Assembly (NCBI GenBank): GCA_026706075.1
Contig: JAPOZM010000076.1
Location: 62,001-126,000 of the forward strand
DNA from: Gemmatimonadaceae bacterium
GTDB lineage: Bacteria; Latescibacterota; UBA2968; UBA8231
Direction of reading: 5' to 3'
DNA length: 64,000 nucleotides
Shown: positions 1 through 8,604 of the stretch, piece by piece
Position numbering within the stretch: the first letter of the stretch is position 1
How the letters are laid out: each line of letters begins with the position of its first letter
Position numbers and translations under genes: made by a program
Notes under the pieces: model-generated
The model's input: the letters and a program-made list of their open reading frames with translations, nothing else
Told to the model about the DNA's origin: nothing
Databases searched by the model: none

Positions 1-1
1 C

Positions 2-1438
2 TGGCCGCGCCCCCTGGCAGGGGTGCGCCGGCTCCAGGCCGCGGATGTCGACGGCGACGGACGCCCGGAGCTGCTGGCCGAGGGCGAGGAGGGGGTCCGG
101 GTGCTGGCGCCGGCCGCGGCGGACGGGCCGCCCGTGGACGACGTGCTGCTGGCCGCCGACGAGGGCCTGCTCTTCACCAGTTCGGCCGCCGGCCTGGTCG
201 CGGCCCGGCCTCTCGGCGGCGGTCCCGCCTGGGAGACACAGCTGGACGGGCGGCCCTCCCACGCCCTGTGGGCGGCGGATCTCGCCGGCCGGGGCGCGGT
301 CCTCTCGGTAGGCGGGCCCCGGGGGCTGTACATCCTCGACGCGGCCACCGGAGAGTTGCGCTTCACTCACGATGCCCCGGTCCTGGGGCTGGCCGCGGCC
401 GACAGCGACGGCGACGGCGCCGACGATCTGCTGATCCTCGGCGAGGGGGAGCTCCTGCGATACGCTGGCGCCGAGGCCGCCCTCTTGGCCGGCGACCTGG
501 CCGGTTCATGGATGCCGCCCTCGGCGGCGGACCTCGACGGCGACGGTCTCGCCGACCTCGTTCTCGCCGACAGCGGCGGACGGCTCCGCAGCTTCGGCCA
601 GGGGGCCGGCGACCTGCAGGTCTCCTCCGGAGCCCCGAACATCGCGGCTGCCTCCTTCGCCGATCTCGACGGCGACGGGCAGCTCGAGATCCTGGTCCCC
701 ACGGCGGAGGCGGTGCACGCCTGGTCCGCGGCCGGCCTGCGAAGTCCCGGCTTTCCCGTGGCGCCGCCGGTGCACCAGGAGTCGGGACCTCTTCTCGGCG
801 AAGTCGTGGCGGCAGACCTGGACGCCGACGGCGTTCCCGAGATCTTCGTCTCCGCCGGCAACGGTGTACACGGATTCGACGGAAACGCGGTGCCCCTGTC
901 CGGGTTCCCGGTGGCGTCGCCGGCCATCCCCGCGACGGCGCCGGTCCTGGTCGACTCCGACGGGGATGGCGGTCTGGACCTCGCCGTGGGCGACGGAGAA
1001 GGGCTGAACCTGTGGCGCCCGGTCTCCTGGGACCTGGCCTTTGCCGCGGGCTTTCCGACCGGATGGTCCCAGCCCGGTGGCTCGGCCTCGGGCCAGCGGA
1101 CCCACCCCTCCGTGGGGGCGCCTCCGCAGCGGCCCGAGGACCTCGACCTGCTGCCCGCCTCCCGGGCCTACTGCTACCCGAACCCGGCCGGAGGCGAGGA
1201 ATCGGCCCACGTGCGGTTCTTCGTCGCTCGGCCGGCCCGCGTCTCCCTCACGGTCTACGACGCCATGGGGGAAGTGGTGGAACGCCTGGAGGCCGACGGG
1301 GTCAGAGAGGCGGAGGCGAACGAGATCACGTGGTCGGTCCGCGGCTACGCCAGCGGCCTGTACCTCTGCCGGCTGGAGGCGCACGGCGACGACGGCAGCC
1401 GCGGCGAGGCCACCGTGCGCCTGGCGGTGAGCCGGTGA
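2..1438 (+). CDS. FG-GAP/VCBS repeat surface protein with C-terminal sorting domain (5' partial)
   Basis: The frame is open to the window edge, so the N-terminus is missing; the first in-window start would be GTG at 23. Six calcium-loop-like repeats of the type DxDGDG are visible (for example DVDGDGRPEL, DSDGDGADDL, DLDGDGQLEI), the signature of FG-GAP/VCBS beta-propellers found in surface and secreted proteins. The last 90 residues begin with YCYPNP and run through TVYDAMGEVV to GLYLCRLEA. This is the FlgD/type IX-style Ig-like C-terminal domain used as a sorting signal in FCB bacteria. The stop TGA lies inside the GTGAGC that starts the next gene, so the two are translationally coupled. An extracellular or cell-surface role is inferred; the ligand is unknown. 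Confidence 0.8.
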   Translation, partial: WPRPLAGVRRLQAADVDGDGRPELLAEGEEGVRVLAPAAADGPPVDDVLLAADEGLLFTSSAAGLVAARPLGGGPAWETQLDGRPSHALWAADLAGRGAVLSVGGPRGLYILDAATGELRFTHDAPVLGLAAADSDGDGADDLLILGEGELLRYAGAEAALLAGDLAGSWMPPSAADLDGDGLADLVLADSGGRLRSFGQGAGDLQVSSGAPNIAAASFADLDGDGQLEILVPTAEAVHAWSAAGLRSPGFPVAPPVHQESGPLLGEVVAADLDADGVPEIFVSAGNGVHGFDGNAVPLSGFPVASPAIPATAPVLVDSDGDGGLDLAVGDGEGLNLWRPVSWDLAFAAGFPTGWSQPGGSASGQRTHPSVGAPPQRPEDLDLLPASRAYCYPNPAGGEESAHVRFFVARPARVSLTVYDAMGEVVERLEADGVREAEANEITWSVRGYASGLYLCRLEAHGDDGSRGEATVRLAVSR

Positions 1439-4400
1439 GCGCCCGGGGCCTCCTCGCCTGGATCGTCGTGGGAGCCCTGGCGGCGGCGTGCCCGGCGCCG
1501 GCCCAGAACCACCCCGAGCTCACCTGGCGGACGCTGGAGAGCGAGCACTTCCGCGTCCTCTACCACGACGGCCTCGAGCACACGGCCCGGCAGGCCGCGG
1601 AGGTGGCCGAGGCCGCCTACGGTCCGGTGACGCGTCTCTACGGCTACCGGCCGGCCGGCCCCGTGCGGATCATCCTGAAGGACTACGACGACTACGCCAA
1701 CGGCGCCGCCTTCTTCTACCACGACGCCATCGAGGTCTGGATCACACCCCTCGAGCACGACTACGAGCTGCGCGGTGCCTCCGACTGGCTGCGCAACGTG
1801 ATCACCCACGAGCTCGTCCACATCGTCTCCCTCGGGGCCGCCCGCAAGGGGCCACAGAGGGTGCCCGCCGCCTTCCTGGAGTACTTCGCCTACAAGCCGG
1901 AGAGCGAGCGCGACGACATCCTCACGGGGGCGCCGGACCGCCTGGCCCTGGTGCCGCTGGCCAACACGGTGCTGCCCATGTGGTTCGCCGAGGGCGTGGC
2001 CCAGCACCAGATGGAGGAGGTCCGCCACGACCGCTGGGACAGCCACCGCGACATGGTACTGCGCACGGCGGTCCTCGACGGCTCCCTGCTCTCCCTCGAC
2101 GACATGGGTGTCTTCGGCAAGCCGGGCTTCGAGAACGAGTTCGTCTACGACCACGGCTATGGCCTCGTGAGGTACCTGGCCGCGACCTACGGCGACTCGT
2201 CCCTGGCCGAGATCTGCGACCAGATGGGGCGCTGGACTGCCACGGACATCGACGGGGCCCTGCACGCCGTCACCGGCCGGCCGGCCGACCAGGTGTGGCA
2301 CGACTGGCGCGGCTCGATGGTGGCCCGCTACGAGGCGCAGGTGGCGGCCCTCGGAGAGCTGCGCGAGGGCGAGCGGCTCACCAGGAAGGGCCACTCGAAC
2401 ACGCGCGCCGTGTACGCTCCCGACGGCTCACGCCTGGCCTACCTCTCTACCCTGGGCCGCCGCTACGGCCCCCACTTCCTGGTCCTGCGCGACCTCGACA
2501 GCGGCGAGGACGAGGTCGTCGCCGGCGGCGTGGTCTCCGTGCCGGACTGGTTTCCCGATGGCGAGCGTCTGCTCTTCGTTCGCAAGGAGAAGGCCGACCC
2601 CTACGGCTCGCGGCGGGCGGACCTGTTCGAGCACGACCTCACCGGGCCTGGGCGGTCCTGGCCGGGCCGGCTCTTGTGGACGTTGCCGGCCCTCACCGGG
2701 GTCTACGCGCCAAAGGACCCGCGCACCTCCCGGATGAGCCGCGGCCTTCGCGCCCTCTACCCGGCGGTGTCGCCCGACGGACAGAGCATCGCCTTCGTGC
2801 GCCTGGGGCCCGCCGGCGCGGCCCTGGGCCTGGCGGACCGGGACGGCCGCGGGATCCGCTACCTGCTCGAGTTCGACGACGGTACCCAGCTCTACACGCC
2901 GCGCTGGTCGCCCGACGGCCGCTGGCTGGCCCTCTCCCATGGCCGCGGAGGAAGCAGGGACATCGCTCTTGTCGACGCGGACGGCGAGGGGCCCGGGCCG
3001 CGACGCCTGCAGCCGCTGATCGCCTCGGCCGGCACCGACCGCGACCCCTCCTGGTCGCCCGCCGGGGAGCTGCTCTTCGTCTCCGACGTGAGCGGGATCT
3101 TCAACGTCTACGCCCGGGATCCCGCCAGCGGCGCCGTGGAGCAGGTCACCAACGTGCGCGGCGGCGCCTTCTTCCCAACGGCGAACGGCGCCGGGGAGGT
3201 GGTCTACAGCGGCTACGGAGGCGACGGCTTCCACCTCTACCGGATCGACCGCTCGGGGGCCGAGCCGGTGGAGCCCGGGGTCTTCGCGCCCTCGGCCGCC
3301 CTGGCAGCCGCTCCGGGACTGCCATCCTTGCCGGCCGACGAGAATCCCTCGCCGGCCCGCTCCTACGGCTCGGAGATCCTGCGTACCACCGTCATGCCGC
3401 GGCTCTCCCACGACGAGGGGTACGCCAAGGTGGGAGCCTACGTAGCCACCGGGGACGCCCTCGACAGGCAGTCGGTCTTCGGCAGCCTCTCCATGGCTCC
3501 CGGCAACGGCGACCGCGACATCTACGGCGAGTACCGGTTCCGCGGCTTCCGGCCCACCGTCCGGCTGAACTTCATCCACATGAAGCGCCACTCGGCGCGC
3601 GGTGACAGCTCGGAGGCGGGGGACTTCTTCATCAAGGGCATGAACTTCAGTCTCAACCGCCTCACCCTGGGTGGGCGGGGGCAGCTGAACCGCGCCAGCT
3701 CCCTCGACCTCTCCCTGGCCTACGACCGCTACGACGCCAGCCTGGAGAACGACCGACTCTTCCCGCGCCGGGACGGGCGTCCCGGCTTCGAGCGCATCCC
3801 GGGCAAGCCGGTGGGCTACACCTACCTCCACGGCTTCGACCTGGCCCTGACCTACCGCCACGACTCCCTGCCGCGGCGCGTGGACCGGGACATCCATCCC
3901 CGCGGCGGGCGGCGCCTCTATCTCCGCTACGACCGCATGTACAACTGGTTCATCGAGGGCTTCGACGAGGAGAACATCTCCTTCCTGCAGGAGGAGTACA
4001 AGGGGCTGTTCTACAACCAGCTCACCCTCGACTGGCGGGAGTACCTCGGCCTGCCGGGCGACACCGCCCTGGGCCTGCGCGCCTACGGCGGCTGGATCTT
4101 CTCCGGCAGTGTCGACGACGAGCTTGTCGGCGGCTTCTTCGACTTCCACCTCGGGGGGCTCCCCTACATGCGGGGCTACACCTACTACAGCATCGAGGGG
4201 CGCAAGGCGGCCATGGCCAACGCCACCTTCCGCTTTCCGCTGCTGCCGCGCCTGCGCCAGCGGATTGGACCTCTCTACCTGCACCGCGTCCACGGCGCCG
4301 TGTACGGGGACCTGGGAAAGGCCTGGGACGGAGACCTCGGCGGCCCCGATCCCATGTACGGACGCAAGGGGCCGCTGCGCGATGCCGGTCTGCAGTTGCG

Positions 4401-4560
4401 GGTCGACGGCGTCTCCTTCTACAGTCTGCCCACCCGTCTCGAGATCGACCTGGCCTACGGAATCGACGAGGTCGAAGAGAAGGAGCCCTGGAAGCTCTAC
4501 ATGACCCTGCTGTTCAACTACCTCAACTGGATCGATCCCGGGAGTGATCTGACGCGATGA
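1435..4560 (+). CDS. Gluzincin-like metalloprotease / TolB propeller / Omp85 barrel fusion protein
   Basis: The chosen start is GTG 1435, overlapping the previous stop by 4 nt; it gives a 1041-residue protein with a signal peptide (LLAWIVVGALAAACPAPAQ). Residues 125-129 are HELVH, with a probable third zinc ligand E186 in WFAEGVAQ, as in peptidase-MA-like gluzincins. Residues about 300-620 carry TolB/WD40-like repeats (SPDGRWLALSHG, SPAGELLFVSD). From about residue 640 to the end the sequence looks like an Omp85/BamA surface-antigen barrel (PYMRGYTYY, YGDLGKAWDG). The barrel strands end about ten residues before the C-terminus instead of at a terminal aromatic. The likely location is the outer membrane with a periplasmic protease/propeller. 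Single domains are well supported; the joint function is not known to me. Confidence 0.8.
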   Translation: MSARGLLAWIVVGALAAACPAPAQNHPELTWRTLESEHFRVLYHDGLEHTARQAAEVAEAAYGPVTRLYGYRPAGPVRIILKDYDDYANGAAFFYHDAIEVWITPLEHDYELRGASDWLRNVITHELVHIVSLGAARKGPQRVPAAFLEYFAYKPESERDDILTGAPDRLALVPLANTVLPMWFAEGVAQHQMEEVRHDRWDSHRDMVLRTAVLDGSLLSLDDMGVFGKPGFENEFVYDHGYGLVRYLAATYGDSSLAEICDQMGRWTATDIDGALHAVTGRPADQVWHDWRGSMVARYEAQVAALGELREGERLTRKGHSNTRAVYAPDGSRLAYLSTLGRRYGPHFLVLRDLDSGEDEVVAGGVVSVPDWFPDGERLLFVRKEKADPYGSRRADLFEHDLTGPGRSWPGRLLWTLPALTGVYAPKDPRTSRMSRGLRALYPAVSPDGQSIAFVRLGPAGAALGLADRDGRGIRYLLEFDDGTQLYTPRWSPDGRWLALSHGRGGSRDIALVDADGEGPGPRRLQPLIASAGTDRDPSWSPAGELLFVSDVSGIFNVYARDPASGAVEQVTNVRGGAFFPTANGAGEVVYSGYGGDGFHLYRIDRSGAEPVEPGVFAPSAALAAAPGLPSLPADENPSPARSYGSEILRTTVMPRLSHDEGYAKVGAYVATGDALDRQSVFGSLSMAPGNGDRDIYGEYRFRGFRPTVRLNFIHMKRHSARGDSSEAGDFFIKGMNFSLNRLTLGGRGQLNRASSLDLSLAYDRYDASLENDRLFPRRDGRPGFERIPGKPVGYTYLHGFDLALTYRHDSLPRRVDRDIHPRGGRRLYLRYDRMYNWFIEGFDEENISFLQEEYKGLFYNQLTLDWREYLGLPGDTALGLRAYGGWIFSGSVDDELVGGFFDFHLGGLPYMRGYTYYSIEGRKAAMANATFRFPLLPRLRQRIGPLYLHRVHGAVYGDLGKAWDGDLGGPDPMYGRKGPLRDAGLQLRVDGVSFYSLPTRLEIDLAYGIDEVEEKEPWKLYMTLLFNYLNWIDPGSDLTR

Positions 4561-5480
4561 ACACACTACGCCTCCTGCTCGCCGCAACCCTCGCCGGCTC
4601 CGCCGGCTGGGCGGAACCGCCCAACCCTGACCCATCGAGGTCGGTGGAGGTCCTTCCGTCTCTGCTGCCGGCGGTGCCCCTTCCCGACCGTCCCGACCCG
4701 GCGCTCCTGCGCGTGGCCCAGGCGGCCGGCGCCGAGGGGGAGGAGAGTGCCTCCGAGGCCGCCCCGCGCAAGGCGGTGCGCTCTCCGAAGAGGGCCTTCC
4801 TCTACTCCGCCCTGGTGCCTGGGGCCGGGGAGTTCTGGGCGGGATCGAAGATGCGGGCGGCCCTGTTCTTCGGCCTGGAGGTCCTCGGCTGGGGGACGTA
4901 CATGAGCTGGAGCGCCCGGGGGGACGACCTGGAAGCCGAGTTCCGGGCGCGGGCCGACACCACCTGGAACCCGTGGAACTACCTCGCCTGGCGCGACTCC
5001 CGGCAGGCGCGCCACTCCTCCAGGACCCACACCCTGCCCTGCGACTCCCTGTTCGTGCAGGCGTCGTCCACCACCCCCGTGCCCGACGTGCTGAAGGACT
5101 GCAGCACCACCGAGACCCAGCAGTACTACGAGCTCATCGGGAAGTACAACCAGTTCATCACCGGCTGGGGGGACATCACCGACCGCGCCGGCAACCAGGT
5201 CCACTACACGGAGGTCGACTCGGCGGAGAACTACCACTCCGCCACCCGGCTGGAGTACGAGGATCAGCGCGACGACAGCAACAAGTACCTGAAACGCGCC
5301 GGCAACGTGGCCGGCCTGCTGCTGGTCAACCACGTCCTCAGCGCCATCGACGCGGCGCGCGTGGCGCGGGCTCGCAACCAGGGCCAGGAGGAGGCCGCCA
5401 TCGCCCGGCGCATCCGCTTCCACGCCACCGTGGACGGTGATCGCAGCGCCCGGCTGACGGCCTGGCGCCCCTTCTTCTGA
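4557..5480 (+). CDS. Putative membrane protein, DUF5683-like, paralogue of next gene
   Basis: A 307-residue protein starting with ATG inside the previous stop (ATGA overlap). It has a signal peptide (MNTLRLLLAATLAGSAGWA), then a low-complexity linker, then KRAFLYSALVPGAGEFWAG followed by a hydrophobic helix and a second hydrophobic segment AGLLLVNHVLSAIDA near the C-terminus. The LVPGAGEFWAG/IPGWGQ pattern is typical of DUF5683-like small membrane proteins of FCB bacteria, usually of unknown function. The same two landmarks occur in the next gene, so the pair arose by duplication. It sits between two secreted proteases, which suggests an envelope role, but no function can be assigned. Confidence 0.65.
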   Translation: MNTLRLLLAATLAGSAGWAEPPNPDPSRSVEVLPSLLPAVPLPDRPDPALLRVAQAAGAEGEESASEAAPRKAVRSPKRAFLYSALVPGAGEFWAGSKMRAALFFGLEVLGWGTYMSWSARGDDLEAEFRARADTTWNPWNYLAWRDSRQARHSSRTHTLPCDSLFVQASSTTPVPDVLKDCSTTETQQYYELIGKYNQFITGWGDITDRAGNQVHYTEVDSAENYHSATRLEYEDQRDDSNKYLKRAGNVAGLLLVNHVLSAIDAARVARARNQGQEEAAIARRIRFHATVDGDRSARLTAWRPFF

Positions 5481-6109
5481 TGGCTCCGCTCCTGCGGCCG
5501 AGCCTCCTGGCGCTGGCCGCCCTCCTGCTGGCCGCGCCCGCCGGCGCCGACTCCGGGGCCGGGGGGTTCTGGCGATCCCTGCTCATCCCGGGTTGGGGGC
5601 AGCACGCCGCCGGTGACGGGCATGGGGCGCGGCGGTTCCTGTCCATGGAGGCCGCGCTGTGGCTCGGCTACTTCGGACTGCAGGCGGTGGCCGACATCCG
5701 CGAGGCGAACTACCGCACCTGGGCCGCCGTCCACGCCGGCGCCCGGACCGGCGGCAAGGCCGGGGAGTACTTCGACGACCTCGGCTTCTACGACAGCCAC
5801 AACCAGCACAACCTCTTCGCCGAGGTCGAGGACGGTCCCGAGGCCGAGCTCTATCCGGGCACGCCGGAGTTCGCCTGGGAGTGGGATGGCGAGGCCTCCC
5901 GCCAGCGCTACCGCGAGCTGCGCAACGGCGCCACCGGCATGAGGCGGAATGCCCTCTACCTCACCGGTCTCGTCGTCGTCAACCACCTGGTCTCGGCGGT
6001 GCACGCCGGCCGGGCCATGGGCCCGCGGGCCGGTGAGGACGCCGCTCTCTCCCTCGACTGGAGGTTGAGCCCGGACGGGGCCGTCGTCGGCCTGCGCCGG
6101 AGGTTCTGA
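5480..6109 (+). CDS. Putative membrane protein, DUF5683-like, paralogue of previous gene
   Basis: A 209-residue protein whose ATG overlaps the previous TGA (TGATG). It has a signal peptide (LLALAALLLAAPAGADS), then FWRSLLIPGWGQHAAG, a hydrophobic segment, a hydrophilic middle (YFDDLGFYDSHNQHN), and a C-terminal LTGLVVVNHLVSAVHAGRA. The IPGWGQ and VVNHLVSAVHA landmarks match those of the upstream gene in order and spacing, so this is a shortened paralogue lacking the linker. Function unknown; co-transcription with the surface-protein operon is very likely because of the overlap. Confidence 0.65.
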   Translation: MAPLLRPSLLALAALLLAAPAGADSGAGGFWRSLLIPGWGQHAAGDGHGARRFLSMEAALWLGYFGLQAVADIREANYRTWAAVHAGARTGGKAGEYFDDLGFYDSHNQHNLFAEVEDGPEAELYPGTPEFAWEWDGEASRQRYRELRNGATGMRRNALYLTGLVVVNHLVSAVHAGRAMGPRAGEDAALSLDWRLSPDGAVVGLRRRF

Positions 6110-6112
6110 GGC

Positions 6113-7726
6113 GTGGCCGCGGCTGGCCGGTGGACCGTGCTCGCCCTGGCCGTCCTGCCGCCGGCCCTGGCGCAGGCGGCGGAACCGATCCTGTGCGGCA
6201 CCCGCTGGCTCGCCGAGCAGAGGGCGACCGGGGCCCTGCCCGCCCTGGCCGCCGCCCGTCCGGCGGCCCCCCGCCAGGCCGAACCGCCGCCCGTCGCCGT
6301 GGGCACGGAGCAGCTCTTCCCGGTCTACGGATCGGTCACCCCGGTGCGCGCCACATGCCGGTACGTGGGTCCCCGCTGCTTCGTCTTCGTGGAGAACGCG
6401 CAGTGGGACACGGAGGGGGGGCCGGTCCTGCAGAGCGACGTGGACAAGCTCGCCGAGCTCTTCGAGGCCAGCACCCCCGCCGACCCGGACCGCGGCATCT
6501 ACGACCTCCTCGTGGAGGCCTTCGGGGAGGCGGAGGATGTCGACGGGTACGAGCAGATCTTCCTCCTCGTCCTGGACATGGCCGATCCGCACCTGGTGGG
6601 CTTCTTCGACCCGGCCGTCCCCCGGGATCTGCTCTACCTGAGCCAGTTCCACCTGCGCCGCGAGGCCTACCTGGCGCGCGGCACCCTGGCCCACGAGCTG
6701 CAGCACCTCCTCCACTGGGGCTCGGACCGCAACGAGGAGAACTGGGTGAACGAGGGCCTTTCGGGTTACGCCGAGGCCGTGGCCGGCTTCCCCGAGGCGG
6801 ACCCGGCCGCTGTGCCCGCCTTCCTGGACCGGCCCGAGACCTCCCTCACCACCTGGAGGGGCTTCCCGCGCAACTACGGCGCCACCTATCTCTTCGCCGC
6901 CTACCTGGCGGAGCGCCACGGCCCCGACCTGATCCGCGCCCTGGTCTCCGAGCCCGCCAACGGAATCGCCGGCGTGGACAGGGCCCTGGAGGGGATCGGT
7001 TCCGGCGACCGCTTCGTCGATGCCTGGTCCCGGTGGGTCGCCGCCAACTACGCCTCGGACGACCCGCAACTCGCCTACGGTGCCCTTGGCGGGCGCCGGG
7101 TGCGGACTCTCGACTACGACTCCCTGCCCCAGGAGCGGCTGCCCTTCGCCCTGACCGATGCCTGGGGCACGGTCAACGTCCTCTTCCGCACCCCCGGCGA
7201 CCTCGCCATCGACTTCGAGGGGCAAGAGGGGGCCGGCTTTCTCGCCTGGACCTACGCCATGTCTCCCGGGGCGTCCCGGCTCGAGGAAGTGAGCCTCATC
7301 GGCGGCGACCGCGGCCAGGCGCAGGCGGCGGGCATCGACAGCCTGGTGCTGATCGTCGGGAGCACCTCGCCCCAGGGCGGGGGCTTCGAGCTGTCCGCCG
7401 AGGTCTCCACGGACCTGGCTGTGGCCGGCCTGCCGGAAGCGGGTCCCGCATCGTCCACGCTGGGGGAGGCCTACCCCAACCCCTTCAACTCCGAGGTGCG
7501 GATCCCCTGGTCGCTGGCCGAGCAGGGACCGGTGGAGTTGAGCGTTCTCTCTCTCGGCGGGCAGCGGCTGCGCGCCCTGGTGATGGGACGGCGGCCGGCG
7601 GGGCGCCACGAGGCGGTCTGGGACGGCCGCGACGACGCCGGCCGGTGGGCCGCCTCGGGCACCTACTTCGTCCGCCTCCGTACCGGCGGATCCACCAGCC
7701 TCGGCCGGCTGGCGCTGATCCGCTAG
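6113..7726 (+). CDS. Secreted HExxH metallopeptidase with FlgD-type sorting domain
   Basis: GTG start 3 nt after the previous stop; 537 residues. After a signal peptide (VLALAVLPPALAQAAEP) comes a catalytic domain with HELQH at residues 194-198 followed by WVNEGLSGYAE, whose Glu is the expected third zinc ligand of a gluzincin. The C-terminal 85 residues (LGEAYPNPFNSEV, LSVLSLGGQRLRAL, GTYFVRLR) form a FlgD/type IX-like Ig sorting domain. The protein is therefore a secreted, probably surface-anchored, zinc peptidase of the immune-inhibitor-A/peptidase-MA kind; the substrate is unknown. Its stop shares the CTAG palindrome with the convergent folK stop. Confidence 0.8.
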   Translation: MAAAGRWTVLALAVLPPALAQAAEPILCGTRWLAEQRATGALPALAAARPAAPRQAEPPPVAVGTEQLFPVYGSVTPVRATCRYVGPRCFVFVENAQWDTEGGPVLQSDVDKLAELFEASTPADPDRGIYDLLVEAFGEAEDVDGYEQIFLLVLDMADPHLVGFFDPAVPRDLLYLSQFHLRREAYLARGTLAHELQHLLHWGSDRNEENWVNEGLSGYAEAVAGFPEADPAAVPAFLDRPETSLTTWRGFPRNYGATYLFAAYLAERHGPDLIRALVSEPANGIAGVDRALEGIGSGDRFVDAWSRWVAANYASDDPQLAYGALGGRRVRTLDYDSLPQERLPFALTDAWGTVNVLFRTPGDLAIDFEGQEGAGFLAWTYAMSPGASRLEEVSLIGGDRGQAQAAGIDSLVLIVGSTSPQGGGFELSAEVSTDLAVAGLPEAGPASSTLGEAYPNPFNSEVRIPWSLAEQGPVELSVLSLGGQRLRALVMGRRPAGRHEAVWDGRDDAGRWAASGTYFVRLRTGGSTSLGRLALIR

Positions 7727-8271
7727 AGCTGGCTCGCCCCGGCTTCCAGCGGCCCTGACCGCCGCACCCGCTCTCCCGCCGCCAGATCGGCCAGGACCGC
7801 GGCCAGCCGCTCTCCGCTGACCGGGTGGACCAGGTCGGGGGCGATCTCCAGGAGCGGCTCGAGGACGAAGCGGCGCTGCGTCAGGCGCGGGTGCGGGACC
7901 GTCAGTCCCGGCTCTTCGAGGCGGCGGTCACCGGCCAGCAGGAGATCCAGGTCCAGCGTCCTCGGCCCCCAGCGCTGCCGCCGCCGGCGTCCGTGGGCGT
8001 CCTCGGTCGACTGCAGCACCTCCAGGAGCCGGCGCGGCTCCAGGGTGGTCCGCAACTCGGCGGCGGCGTTGAGGAAATCGGCCTGCGCCAGCGGTCCCAC
8101 GGGGGAGGTCTCCCAGGCGCTGGAGACGGCGGTGATCTCGATCGCCGGCTGGTGATGCAGGGCCCCCAGGGCCGACTCGAGGGTGCCGCGGCGGTCCCCC
8201 ATGTTCGAGCCGAGGCCGACGAAGCACCGCTCAGTCGCCAAAGTGGCGTTCGATCTCGACCTCGAGGCCAT
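7723..8271 (-). CDS. folK: 2-amino-4-hydroxy-6-hydroxymethyldihydropteridine pyrophosphokinase
   Basis: Transfers pyrophosphate from ATP to 6-hydroxymethyl-dihydropterin, the step before dihydropteroate synthase in folate synthesis. FolK landmarks are all present: FVGLGSNMGDR at the N-terminus, TSPVGPLAQADFLNA, and the substrate/metal motif RWGPRTLDLDLLL with the PHPRL that follows. The ATG at 8271 overlaps folB by 41 nt. A TTG at 8241 (giving MATERCFVGLGSN) fits the family N-terminus better and overlaps only 11 nt; neither has a clear ribosome-binding site. Last gene of the era-purD-folB-folK run; its partner folP is in the separate ftsH operon at 21.7 kb. Confidence 0.93.
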   Translation of the reverse strand: MASRSRSNATLATERCFVGLGSNMGDRRGTLESALGALHHQPAIEITAVSSAWETSPVGPLAQADFLNAAAELRTTLEPRRLLEVLQSTEDAHGRRRRQRWGPRTLDLDLLLAGDRRLEEPGLTVPHPRLTQRRFVLEPLLEIAPDLVHPVSGERLAAVLADLAAGERVRRSGPLEAGASQL

Positions 8272-8602
8272 CGAAGTGGCCGTCCATGGGGGGGGTCGGC
8301 TTGCGCACCCGCACCCGGGCCGAGGCCAGGGCGTCGAAGCGTTCTCCCAGGGCCGCGGCCACGGCTTCGGCGAGGGCTTCCACGAGGCCGTACCGCCTCC
8401 CCCCCTTCACGACCTGCCCCACCAGGTCGTAGACGGCGGTGTAGTCAACGGTGAGGGAGGGGTCGTCCCGCTCTCCGGCGGCGCGCAGATCCAGCCGCAA
8501 CTCCACGTCCACCTCGAAGCGCTGCACCAGCCGCGCCTCCTCGGGCAGCAGGCCGTGGCAGGCGTGGAAGGTCATGTTGGTGAGGCGGAGCACGTCGGAC
8601 AT
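8231..8602 (-). CDS. folB: Dihydroneopterin aldolase
   Basis: Cleaves 7,8-dihydroneopterin to 6-hydroxymethyl-dihydropterin and glycolaldehyde. At 123 residues it has the usual FolB size. It begins with LRLTNMTFHACHGLLPEEA, where the conserved GxxxxE stretch is recognisable, and has LTVDYTAVYDLV and a C-terminal RVRVRKPTPPM, in which the KP matches the conserved K-P of the family. It starts 2 nt after the purD stop and overlaps folK, so purD, folB and folK form one translational unit that supplies pterin for folate. Confidence 0.93.
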   Translation of the reverse strand: MSDVLRLTNMTFHACHGLLPEEARLVQRFEVDVELRLDLRAAGERDDPSLTVDYTAVYDLVGQVVKGGRRYGLVEALAEAVAAALGERFDALASARVRVRKPTPPMDGHFDGLEVEIERHFGD

Positions 8603-8604
8603 CG

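Noticed and set aside
2428-4635. A 735-codon minus-strand frame opposite the protease-Omp85 fusion
   Set aside because: Antisense shadow; the plus-strand frame has protease, propeller and barrel motifs.
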